Assembly (NCBI GenBank): GCA_017937095.1
Contig: JAGBEG010000010.1
Location: 434,001 to 498,000 of the forward strand
Source of the DNA: Roseburia sp.
GTDB taxonomy: Bacteria; Bacillota; Clostridia; Lachnospirales; Lachnospiraceae
Length of the DNA: 64,000 nucleotides
Direction: 5' to 3'
The position numbers and the translations under genes are program-made. The notes under the pieces were generated by a model. It searched no databases. It was given only the letters and a program-made list of their open reading frames with translations, and was not told where the DNA came from. Below, piece after piece: positions 27,469-35,133 of the stretch; position 1 is the stretch's first letter, and every line of letters starts with the position of its first letter.

Positions 27469-27488
27469 ATAACTTGATTTCATGTTAT
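27469..27488. promoter_or_regulatory. LysR-type site upstream of the LysR gene
   Basis: ATAAC-N10-GTTAT (27469-27473 and 27484-27488) fits the LysR-type T-N11-A pattern. It overlaps a TTACCA/TATACT promoter of the gene, which suits autoregulation. Confidence 0.45.
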
Positions 27489-27562
27489 ACTACTCATACG
27501 AAATACATACGCCAGAGGCTTTTGGGCTGCCAACGCAGCTTCTGCCGGAAAGGATTTTTATT

Positions 27563-28459
27563 ATGAATCAGAATTTATCGTCTTATCGGATTTTCTATAC
27601 CGTTGCAAACACCGGAAATATTTCAAAAGCGGCGAAGGAGCTTTACATCAGCCAGCCCGCCATCAGCAAATCCATCCAGAAGCTCGAGGAAAGCATGGGC
27701 TGCCGCCTGTTCTCGCGCAGTTCCCGCGGCGTTGTCCTGACGGAGGAGGGACGGCTTTTATATGAGCACGTCAAAAGCGCCTTTGAGACGCTGACCCTCG
27801 GAGAGGAAAAGTTAAAGCGCTCCATTGAGCTTGGCGTGGGCCACTTAAAAATCGGCGTCAGCGCTACGCTCTGCAAATATATGCTGCTTCCCTATCTGAA
27901 GGAATTTATCCGGCAGAATCCGCATATTACAATTTCCATTCACTGCCAGTCCACCAATGAGACCTTAAAGCTGCTCGAGGAAAATAAGATTGACATCGGG
28001 CTCATCGGCAAGCCCGACAATCTTAAGAACATTCATTTTGATTTTCTTGAGGAGATCGAGGATATTTTCGTCGCTACGAAGGATTATCTGCGCAATCTTC
28101 ATGCGAGAGGCGTGCACAAGGACGAGATTCTCTCCTCTTCCACGCTGATGCTTTTAGACAAGAACAATATGACCCGCCAGTACATCGACGATTATTTGCA
28201 GGACAACCAGATCGTAATCCGCGATTCCATTGATATCTCGAACATGGATCTTCTGATTGATTTTGCGAAAATCGGCGTCGGCGTTGCCTGCGTCATCAAG
28301 AGCTTTGTTGCGGAGGATTTAGAAAATGGCTCGCTGCTCGAGATTCCGCTCGGCATCCCGATTCATAAACGCGAGGTCGGCTTCGCGTACCGCACGAATG
28401 TGAAGCCGTCAAAATCGTTGGCGGAGTTTATTGATTTTTATAAGAATTTTGAAGTGTAA
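27563..28459 (+). CDS. LysR-family transcriptional regulator
   Basis: 298 residues from ATG 27563 (AAAGGAT upstream); a longer frame from 27482 is rejected because it runs through the promoter region. The N-terminal winged helix-turn-helix is typical: FYTVANTGNISKAAKELYISQPAISKSIQKLEE. The C-terminal co-inducer domain starts near VGHLKIGVSATL. It is divergent from leuC, so a role in leucine synthesis, like LeuO or other LysR proteins beside leuCD, is a reasonable guess. The 3' end overlaps the convergent RpiR gene by 32 bp. Confidence 0.9.
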   Translation: MNQNLSSYRIFYTVANTGNISKAAKELYISQPAISKSIQKLEESMGCRLFSRSSRGVVLTEEGRLLYEHVKSAFETLTLGEEKLKRSIELGVGHLKIGVSATLCKYMLLPYLKEFIRQNPHITISIHCQSTNETLKLLEENKIDIGLIGKPDNLKNIHFDFLEEIEDIFVATKDYLRNLHARGVHKDEILSSSTLMLLDKNNMTRQYIDDYLQDNQIVIRDSIDISNMDLLIDFAKIGVGVACVIKSFVAEDLENGSLLEIPLGIPIHKREVGFAYRTNVKPSKSLAEFIDFYKNFEV

Positions 28460-29279
28460 AGCGATATTTTTTCTTTAACTCTCTTACTGTATCAAGGTTC
28501 TTCACTGCATCCGCGCCCATATGGGCAGCCACCGCAATGGCCAGCGCATCCACAATAGCACCCGGCGCGCTCATGGAATGGTACTCATTCTGCCCGCCGC
28601 GGTAGACAAACAGATTGATATCCGCCTGCAGTTCTTCTTCCTGATATAACTGCCCTGTAAACATGAGCGTTGTATATCCCACACATTTCTGATAATCCAA
28701 AATTACCTGTCCCTCCGACGATACTTTGGAAAAACCAAACAGAATCACCAGATCATCGGAGCGGACAGGCACAAGACCTTCCAGTACCCCGGTACCTCCC
28801 GAAGGGATTCTATGAACATCAATGCCAATCCGCCGCAGACGATATTCCAAAAGCTGCCCCATCGACACGGATGCGTTTTTGGCGTGGATGAATACCCTGT
28901 GTGCGGCCACGATTGCCGCAACGGCACGGTCGAACTCTCCCTCCTCCAACAGTTCCAGCGTCTTTTGCAGATTATATTGCTGCTGCCTGATGAAGTTCTG
29001 GAGAAGCCCGCCGTCCCCTGTCCGCAACGTATTCGCAAGCTTCTGCGCCGGTCCTTTTTGTACTGTCTGTTCCATGACCGTCTGCTTTAAATGTTTGAAA
29101 TCATCACAACCAACATGCCGGGCGAAGCGGGAAATCGTCGCCTCAGACACATTTAATGTAGAAGCTAACTGTCCGATGGTCATATAAAGAAATTCTTCAT
29201 TATGACCGGCAATATATTCAATGATTTCCTTTTCCGTTGCCGTGAGCTTGTCCGGCATTTGTGGAAATGAAAGGCACAT
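28428..29279 (-). CDS. RpiR-family transcriptional regulator
   Basis: 283 residues: an N-terminal RpiR-type helix-turn-helix (about 8-85, TIGQLASTLNVSEATISRFARHVG) and a C-terminal SIS domain (about 125-250, FIHAKNASVSMGQLLEYRLRR and DLVILFGFSKVSSEGQVIL). SIS domains of this family usually bind phosphosugars. It is the last gene of the ECF transporter operon, 15 bp after the PHP gene, with GGAGG upstream. It probably represses or activates this operon; a 14-bp palindrome at the operon start is a candidate site. Its 3' end runs 32 bp into the convergent LysR gene. Confidence 0.9.
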   Translation of the reverse strand: MCLSFPQMPDKLTATEKEIIEYIAGHNEEFLYMTIGQLASTLNVSEATISRFARHVGCDDFKHLKQTVMEQTVQKGPAQKLANTLRTGDGGLLQNFIRQQQYNLQKTLELLEEGEFDRAVAAIVAAHRVFIHAKNASVSMGQLLEYRLRRIGIDVHRIPSGGTGVLEGLVPVRSDDLVILFGFSKVSSEGQVILDYQKCVGYTTLMFTGQLYQEEELQADINLFVYRGGQNEYHSMSAPGAIVDALAIAVAAHMGADAVKNLDTVRELKKKYRFTLQNSYKNQ

Positions 29280-29294
29280 ATATGCATTCCTCCC

Positions 29295-30125
29295 CTACAC
29301 TGCTCTGTCCTTGGCAGCCAGTACGGCCGGTGATTCTCCGCCGCTGCTAAGCAGCACTGACACATAGTCTCCTCCCAGCGCATGAATCTCTTTGAGAGAA
29401 CGCTTTAAGAGTCCGGCAATTTTTACTTTAAAGGCTGCTTCCGGGCTTACACAGATGGTATAGCGCCCGGCATTCATCTCATCGCGAAGTTCGGCAAAGG
29501 AGCTTATTTCCTTTTCGAAATCGGTACGGATGCAGCCGTATTGACAAGCCTGATGCGTGTCGCTTCCCGATACCACGGGCTTCCCAAGCTGTCTGCCCAG
29601 CTCATAGGTCAACTGTTCTGTCCGCTCTCTGTCCTCCGCGATATCCTTGCCGTTTAAATCCAGAAAATCAAACTCCTTAAGCATCTGAGGCGGTAGTTCG
29701 GGAATATGTCCGCCTTCCCGGAAAGGATGTCCCGCGCCCACCAGAACCGGATACTCGTCAAACAGGTTCATCAGTCCTTCAAAGGGAATAAAACACCCCT
29801 TTTCCTTATACGGTTCCAGCCGCCTGTTCAATTCACGAATCGCGTCCATCGGGCCGATGCTTAAGACATGTCCGCCCTCGGCAATATCTGTCTCCATTCC
29901 GGGAAATACCTTAAGCCCGTCAAAGACATAGGCGTCCCCCTGACGCTCACCGGCAGAGGCAATATAACCGTAGACCTCATCAAACTGCTGTGTATTGAAA
30001 TGCTCCGTCAGACAGATTGCATCAAGTCCGGCATTTTTTGCCTCGCCAAGCAGCCAGTTGGTATATGGGATGGAAAACGGCAGATATTTTGCCAGCTTTC
30101 CATGCGTGTGAAAATCAATATACAT
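29295..30125 (-). CDS. PHP-domain metal-dependent phosphoesterase
   Basis: 276 residues. Metal ligands of the PHP fold are in DFHTHGKLAKYL (HxH near the N-terminus), LTEHFN, FPGMETDIAEGGHVL (Glu and His), GAGHPFREGG and SGSDTHQA (the final D-x-H). The active site looks complete, so it is probably a phosphatase or phosphodiesterase acting on a small molecule. In this operon it sits between EcfT and the RpiR regulator, suggesting it processes what the transporter brings in or a derived phosphate. AGGAG is eight bases before the start. It differs from the TrpH-like PHP protein at 47970-48866. Confidence 0.82.
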   Translation of the reverse strand: MYIDFHTHGKLAKYLPFSIPYTNWLLGEAKNAGLDAICLTEHFNTQQFDEVYGYIASAGERQGDAYVFDGLKVFPGMETDIAEGGHVLSIGPMDAIRELNRRLEPYKEKGCFIPFEGLMNLFDEYPVLVGAGHPFREGGHIPELPPQMLKEFDFLDLNGKDIAEDRERTEQLTYELGRQLGKPVVSGSDTHQACQYGCIRTDFEKEISSFAELRDEMNAGRYTICVSPEAAFKVKIAGLLKRSLKEIHALGGDYVSVLLSSGGESPAVLAAKDRAV

Positions 30126-30144
30126 TACATTTACTCCTACTATT

Positions 30145-30978
30145 TTATATTAATGTCGAGATCAAAACCGTGACTGCCACCCACAGAAAAGAGATGGCTA
30201 AAAACAGGAGATCATTGTTGCCGACTCTCAACGAGGAAAGCTTAATTTTCTTGACCTCCCTGTTCACAGCCGCATAGCGGTACCCCTTAATTTCCAGAAC
30301 CTCCACTGTCGTCCGGGAACGTTTGGCAGTATTGAGCATCAATGGATAAAAGGCGTGAATAATGATTTTGATCTGATAAATCAGATATTTAATTTTTCCA
30401 ACAAAGCTCTCATGCTCCGGTGGATTGCCCCGCAGACGATAGGAAAGCAGAACATTCTGAAATTCCTCCATCAAAAGCGGCAGAATCCGGTAGGCATACG
30501 AAATGGAAAAGGAAAGGCGTTCCGGGCATCCGTACCACATAAGACCATTTGACAGTTTATCCGGGTCAAGACCTGAAAAAATCGTTATGGAGGCAAGCGA
30601 TACTGTTGCGACCTTTAACGTCAATACCAAAAGCGGCGCAATGGCAGATGCATCACCGCCAAAAAGCAGTGTGACGACCAGCAGATATCCGGTCTGTGAA
30701 AAAACGCCGATTGCAAACAGAAATAACACCAGCCCTGCTACTCTTGCAAGCAGCGTCGTTATGGCAACCAGCAGAAAGCATCCGGTCAAAAAGGGAAGAT
30801 CATTTACAAACCATGGTACAAGCCCAAAAAACAGATACCAGAGCAAGAGTATCCGGGGATCCATCCCGGCAATCACAGTGTCATTGTTTCCATACGCATT
30901 TTTCAGCACCTGATTGCGCAGGAAATCAATGGACAGCTTATCTAAAATATTCTCTGATAATTTTTCAACCGCTCGCAT
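30145..30978 (-). CDS. ECF transporter T component (EcfT)
   Basis: 277 residues from ATG 30978, which has GGAAGGAG upstream and overlaps the ATPase gene by 14 bp. Five to six hydrophobic segments are present. The coupling helices carry the ARG-like motifs SYRLRGNPP and VEVLEIKGYR in place of the classical AxxxRG pairs. EcfT is the membrane scaffold that links the ATPases to the substrate-binding S component. A single T subunit sits with a fused double ATPase, so this is a dedicated (group I type arrangement) ECF module rather than a shared one. Confidence 0.85.
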   Translation of the reverse strand: MRAVEKLSENILDKLSIDFLRNQVLKNAYGNNDTVIAGMDPRILLLWYLFFGLVPWFVNDLPFLTGCFLLVAITTLLARVAGLVLFLFAIGVFSQTGYLLVVTLLFGGDASAIAPLLVLTLKVATVSLASITIFSGLDPDKLSNGLMWYGCPERLSFSISYAYRILPLLMEEFQNVLLSYRLRGNPPEHESFVGKIKYLIYQIKIIIHAFYPLMLNTAKRSRTTVEVLEIKGYRYAAVNREVKKIKLSSLRVGNNDLLFLAISFLWVAVTVLISTLI

Positions 30979-32677
30979 TTGTCTCGCTCCTTCCTTCAAA
31001 GCAATTTAAGAACTCATCAATTGTGTAGCAAAGCGCATCGGGGCAAAGAACCTGTCCCATGGTAAAGATTTCCGGCGGCCGGATACCTACCTTCTCCACA
31101 ATCTCCTGATTTGCAAAAATTTCATCGCGGTTTCCGTCCGCAACTACTTCTCCGCCACAGAGCACGATAATCCGGTCTGCCCATTCGCAGACAAGCTGCA
31201 TATCATGGGTAGCGATGATAACGGTTTCCGTGATGGCTTTCAAATCATCCAGCGTGCGCATAATCTCTTTTCGTGTGGCAATATCCAGATTTGCCGTTGG
31301 TTCATCGAGCATGAGAATCCCCGGATTGAGCGCAATCCCGATTGCAAGGCTTGCCCTGCGCATCTGTCCGCCGGATAAAAGTCTTCCGTCCCTGTCCCGA
31401 AGCTCCGTTAGTCGAAAACGCTCCAACAATTCATCTGTCCGTTTTTGGCTGTCTGTAATATTCCGAACCTCCATCGCATAAGCAATATCCGCACCGATGG
31501 AATCCTTGATGAACATGTCCTCCGGGTTCTGGTATACCAGCGAAACCTGCCTGGAAAGGGCTTCCGGCTTCACATCGCGTATACTGCTTCCGTTCAGACG
31601 GACTTCTCCGGCGGTGGGCTTTAACAGTCCCACCAGCATTTTCATCAGTGTGGATTTTCCTGCGCCGTTAGAACCGATCAGCGCCACTTTATCTCCCTTA
31701 TGGATTTCCAGATTCAAATCCGAATATACTACATGGGGTTCTCCTTTTACAGAGCGGTATCCCACTGACACATTTTCAAATGCGGCGACTGTCTCACCGG
31801 AATTGGCAGACGCAGGCGCTTTTTCCTCATGCCGCTGCTGTTTTGAAATAAAAGCCGCTTTCCCCTCTTCCACCGTAGTCGGCCAAACGGCGTTCTGCGG
31901 GAACTGCCCTGCCTTTTGCATACGATATGCCGCAATGGTGACCTGAGGCGGGAAAATATTGCACTCCTGAAGCTCCTCCACGTGCCGCAGCGCTTCGTTC
32001 GTGGGCAATGTCCATTGAACCTGCCCGTCCTTCATCAGCATAACGTGATTGCAGAAATCCGCAATATATTCTGTATGATGTTCAATGACAATAATCGTCT
32101 TTTTGTATTTCTCGTTCAGTTCCCGCAGAACCGCATATATCCGGTCTGCATGCATGGGGTCAAGCTGTGCAATCGGTTCATCCAGAATCAAAACATCCGG
32201 CTGTAGTGACACCGCACCGGCTAAGGCAAGCAGATGTGTCTGTCCACCGGAAAGCTGCCAGATATAGTCATCCTGTTTTCCGTTAAGACCGCACTGCTCC
32301 AGCGCCCGCAGGCCGCGTTCCCTGTAATCTGTCATAGCATAATTCAGACAGGCATAAGAAGCATCATCAAGCACAGTCGGACGAATGATCTGATTTTCAA
32401 AATCCTGATAGACATACCCTACCTTTTTCGCCAGCGTGCCGACATCCGTACTGCTTGTATCCAATCCGCAGGCTAAGACGGTTCCATCAAAGTCACCGCT
32501 GATAAACTGTGGAATCAGCCCATTGAGAGTTTTGCAAAATGTCGATTTTCCGCAACCGTTGTTGCCAACGATTGCAAGGAAATCCCCCTCTTTGATCTGA
32601 ACCGTGATGTCTTTTAAGGTCGGCTGCTCTGCACCCGGATAGGAATAGGTCAAATGTTCAATTTCTATCGCGTTCAT
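30965..32677 (-). CDS. ECF transporter double ATPase (fused A1-A2)
   Basis: 570 residues from ATG 32677, five bases after the S gene stop; the site AAGAGA before it is weak, suggesting translational coupling. There are two complete ABC ATPase halves. Half one has Walker A GNNGCGKST, signature LSGGQTHLLALAGA and Walker B ILDEPIAQLDP. Half two has Walker A GSNGAGKST, signature LSGGQMRRASLAIGI and Walker B MLDEPTANLD. They correspond to EcfA1 and EcfA2 joined through a linker rich in charged residues (about 290-330). It powers uptake together with EcfT and the S protein. Confidence 0.92.
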   Translation of the reverse strand: MNAIEIEHLTYSYPGAEQPTLKDITVQIKEGDFLAIVGNNGCGKSTFCKTLNGLIPQFISGDFDGTVLACGLDTSSTDVGTLAKKVGYVYQDFENQIIRPTVLDDASYACLNYAMTDYRERGLRALEQCGLNGKQDDYIWQLSGGQTHLLALAGAVSLQPDVLILDEPIAQLDPMHADRIYAVLRELNEKYKKTIIVIEHHTEYIADFCNHVMLMKDGQVQWTLPTNEALRHVEELQECNIFPPQVTIAAYRMQKAGQFPQNAVWPTTVEEGKAAFISKQQRHEEKAPASANSGETVAAFENVSVGYRSVKGEPHVVYSDLNLEIHKGDKVALIGSNGAGKSTLMKMLVGLLKPTAGEVRLNGSSIRDVKPEALSRQVSLVYQNPEDMFIKDSIGADIAYAMEVRNITDSQKRTDELLERFRLTELRDRDGRLLSGGQMRRASLAIGIALNPGILMLDEPTANLDIATRKEIMRTLDDLKAITETVIIATHDMQLVCEWADRIIVLCGGEVVADGNRDEIFANQEIVEKVGIRPPEIFTMGQVLCPDALCYTIDEFLNCFEGRSETNASG

Positions 32678-32682
32678 ATCTC

Positions 32683-33534
32683 TTATGCACCTTTTTCTAT
32701 GGGATTCTTCGCAGTCCGCATTCTCATGACAAGTACGATGGCAACGCATACTACCGCCGCAATCACAATGCCAACCGCAAAGGAGGTAGAGCTTTCTGCC
32801 CAGTCAGCTTCCCAGTCAATCAGAGCGAATCCGCTCTCTGCCATGAACTCAGCCGCAATCGCGACGCCAAATGCCACGATTGAACAGACGATGACCTTCC
32901 AGCTGATATTGCCGATATAGGTTTTCTCCGTTCTTGGCTGCATACCGAGAAGCGGCTCGATCTTACCGTAAAGTTTCGGCACAAGGAACAGCGTAGGCAG
33001 CAGGCAGAACAGGATACCGGAAAACAGTACATCGTTTAAGAAAGCAAATCCCTCCGTAGCGAATACACTTTCCGGGAGTCCTGCTACCGCTTCGAAATCT
33101 TCTACGGCAAACTGTACCTTTAGAATGTCTACGATGGTTCCCAGCAACTGCTGGATAACAACACCGCTAAATGCTGCGATACCGACCACTTTACGGTTCT
33201 TCGGATCGCGCACGAGACGTCCGGCAATATAGACACCGATGGTCACAGTGATAAATTTCTCCAATTCGCCAAGACCGCCGAACTGTCCAAGCATGATCTC
33301 ACTGAATACCAGCTCGCCGGTAGCTGCGCCAAGAGCTGCTGACATCGGATCGAACAGCATGGCAAGTGTGAGTGGAATAAACAGGAAATACTCTACCGAA
33401 AATTCCACAATACCGACCTGAAACTTTGGAATCAGTTCGGTAAACAAGGTTGCAAGTCCATACAGAGCCATTGTCAGTACGAACACCATCAGCTTCTGTG
33501 ATTGTGTGGCTGACTGTCTTTTAATAGTAGTCAT
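32683..33534 (-). CDS. ECF transporter S component, substrate unknown
   Basis: 283 residues, larger than most S components (about 180-200). Six or so hydrophobic segments with a typical N-terminal Leu/Thr-rich helix and GAATGELVFSEIMLGQFG, plus long loops (about 150-185 and 235-255) that are acidic (DWEADWAESS). It should bind the substrate outside and deliver it through the EcfT-ATPase complex. I cannot assign it to riboflavin, biotin, folate, queuosine, cobalamin or other known S families by eye. The start has AGGAGGA at ideal spacing. It is the first gene of the operon, behind the promoter and palindrome at 33660-33704. Confidence 0.82.
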   Translation of the reverse strand: MTTIKRQSATQSQKLMVFVLTMALYGLATLFTELIPKFQVGIVEFSVEYFLFIPLTLAMLFDPMSAALGAATGELVFSEIMLGQFGGLGELEKFITVTIGVYIAGRLVRDPKNRKVVGIAAFSGVVIQQLLGTIVDILKVQFAVEDFEAVAGLPESVFATEGFAFLNDVLFSGILFCLLPTLFLVPKLYGKIEPLLGMQPRTEKTYIGNISWKVIVCSIVAFGVAIAAEFMAESGFALIDWEADWAESSTSFAVGIVIAAVVCVAIVLVMRMRTAKNPIEKGA

Positions 33535-33545
33535 TTTACAATTCC

Positions 33546-33655
33546 TCCTGAATTTGGTGATATTTTCTTTCGAAGATAAGTTGAATATACATGGCGAATG
33601 TAAAATCTACGGTATGAATTATGTAAAATGTTCGCAATATTTTCCTGAATTTGGT
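33546..33655 (-). repeat. 13-bp direct repeat pair in the ECF operon leader
   Basis: On the minus strand ACCAAATTCAGGA occurs at 33655-33643 and again at 33558-33546, 97 bp apart. The second copy runs into the AGGAGG ribosome binding site of the S gene. Confidence 0.6.
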
Positions 33656-33659
33656 TTAT

Positions 33660-33704
33660 GAAAATATATTTTCTTATTTGTACTATAACGTTGCTATACA
33701 CCAA
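33660..33704 (-). promoter_or_regulatory. Promoter of the ECF operon with a 14-bp palindrome at the start site
   Basis: TTGGTG (33704-33699), 16 bp, TACAAA (33682-33677). The perfect palindrome GAAAATATATTTTC (33660-33673) begins three bases further on and covers the expected transcription start. That is where a repressor site would be; RpiR proteins often bind similar palindromes, so the regulator at 28428-29279 is a good candidate. Confidence 0.5.
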
Positions 33705-33722
33705 AAAGATAGCCACTAAACG

Positions 33723-33752
33723 AAAAAACACACCATTTCTGGTGTGTTTTTT
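33723..33752 (-). terminator. Terminator of the MATE gene
   Basis: AAAAAACACACCA (33723-33735) pairs with TGGTGTGTTTTTT (33740-33752) around a TTTC loop. T-runs exist on both sides, so readthrough into the ECF operon is blocked. Confidence 0.9.
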
Positions 33753-33787
33753 CGCCATATCCGCAAAGCGAATTGGCATTTAGCCCT

Positions 33788-35131
33788 CTATTTTTTTTCA
33801 AAGCTATGCAGCCAGTCGGCTTTCAGAAAGTAAATCAGAAAGATCACCGAACTGATCGACCATGTCAGCGGATACGCCCAGAAGATCACCTGAATTTTCG
33901 GGATAAAATGCACCGTTACCGTAATGTAGGTGATACGGATGATGCACCATGAAATCAGCATGACGAACATCGGCACGGTGGATTTCCCGGCGCCGCGCAT
34001 GATACCCGCGATACAGTGCGAGAACGCGAGGAAGAGGTAGAACAGCGCTTCCGTGTGCGCCTGTTTTGTCGCAATCGCAACTACTTCTGGCGTACTGTCA
34101 AATGCCGCCGCGAAATAAGGAATTGCAAAGAAGACAATCACGCCCACAAGCTCTGCAAGCGTCACAGAGCAGGCAATGCCAAAAACGGCGCCCTTCTTTG
34201 CCCGGTCGTACTTTCTCGCGCCGAGATTCTGCCCGATAAAGGTCGTCAGCGACATCGCAAAACAGGTAATCGGCAGAAAGGCAAATCCCTCGATCTTAGA
34301 GTATACGCCGCAGCCTGCCACCGCCATCACGCCGAACTTGTTGATATTCGACTGTACAACGATATTCGCAATCGAGATAATTGAATTTTGCAGACCCGAG
34401 GGCAGACCGATTCCGATAATCTGGCGCAGTATTGCCGGATGAAACCGGATCTCGTGAATTTTCACCTGATAGACCTCTGTACTTCGCACGAGCCGCACAA
34501 AACAAAGAATAGCGCTCGCCGCCTGTGATATCGCGGTAGCCAGCGCCGCCGATCCGACCCCGAGGCGGAGCACGCCCACAAACAGCAGATCCAGCACGAC
34601 GTTCACAATGGACGAAAAAATCAGATAATAAAGCGGATGCTTACTGTCGCCGACCGCCTGCAAGATTCCCATGACGATATTATACATGACAAACGCGAGC
34701 GAGCCTGCAAAATACGTTCGGAAATAAACGATCGAATTGGGCAGCACCGACTCCGGCGTCCCCATCCACACGAGAATCTGCGGCGCCAAAAGCATGCCGA
34801 TTCCCATAAGCAGCAGTCCGGCCGCAAGCCCAAACGCCACGTCTGTGTGCACGGCTTTTTTCAGATTGTCATAATCCTTTGCGCCGAAATATTTGGATAT
34901 GACAACGCCCGCCCCCATTGCAATACCGTTAAAAAAACCGACCAGAAGAAAAATCAGACTTCCAGACGAGCTGACCGCCGCAAGCGCGTCGCTTCCAAGA
35001 AAATTTCCCACAATCAGGGAGTCTACCGTGTTGTAAAGTTGTTGAAATAAATTTCCCAAGAAGAGAGGGATTGCAAATGACACAATCCCTTTCCAGATGG
35101 AACCACTTAAAAGCTTTGTTCCTTTTTCCAT
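33788..35131 (-). CDS. MATE-family efflux transporter
   Basis: 447 residues with twelve hydrophobic helices. The family signature is visible at the N-terminus: FAIPLFLGNLFQQLYNTVDSLIVGNFLG, and in the second half PSGLQNSIISIANIVVQSNINKFG. MATE proteins export cationic compounds or drugs using a Na+ or H+ gradient; the substrate is unknown. The start is only 2 bp after the leuS stop with a weak site, so it is likely translationally coupled to leuS and hence under the leucine T-box. A strong terminator follows. Confidence 0.93.
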   Translation of the reverse strand: MEKGTKLLSGSIWKGIVSFAIPLFLGNLFQQLYNTVDSLIVGNFLGSDALAAVSSSGSLIFLLVGFFNGIAMGAGVVISKYFGAKDYDNLKKAVHTDVAFGLAAGLLLMGIGMLLAPQILVWMGTPESVLPNSIVYFRTYFAGSLAFVMYNIVMGILQAVGDSKHPLYYLIFSSIVNVVLDLLFVGVLRLGVGSAALATAISQAASAILCFVRLVRSTEVYQVKIHEIRFHPAILRQIIGIGLPSGLQNSIISIANIVVQSNINKFGVMAVAGCGVYSKIEGFAFLPITCFAMSLTTFIGQNLGARKYDRAKKGAVFGIACSVTLAELVGVIVFFAIPYFAAAFDSTPEVVAIATKQAHTEALFYLFLAFSHCIAGIMRGAGKSTVPMFVMLISWCIIRITYITVTVHFIPKIQVIFWAYPLTWSISSVIFLIYFLKADWLHSFEKK

Positions 35132-35133
35132 AT

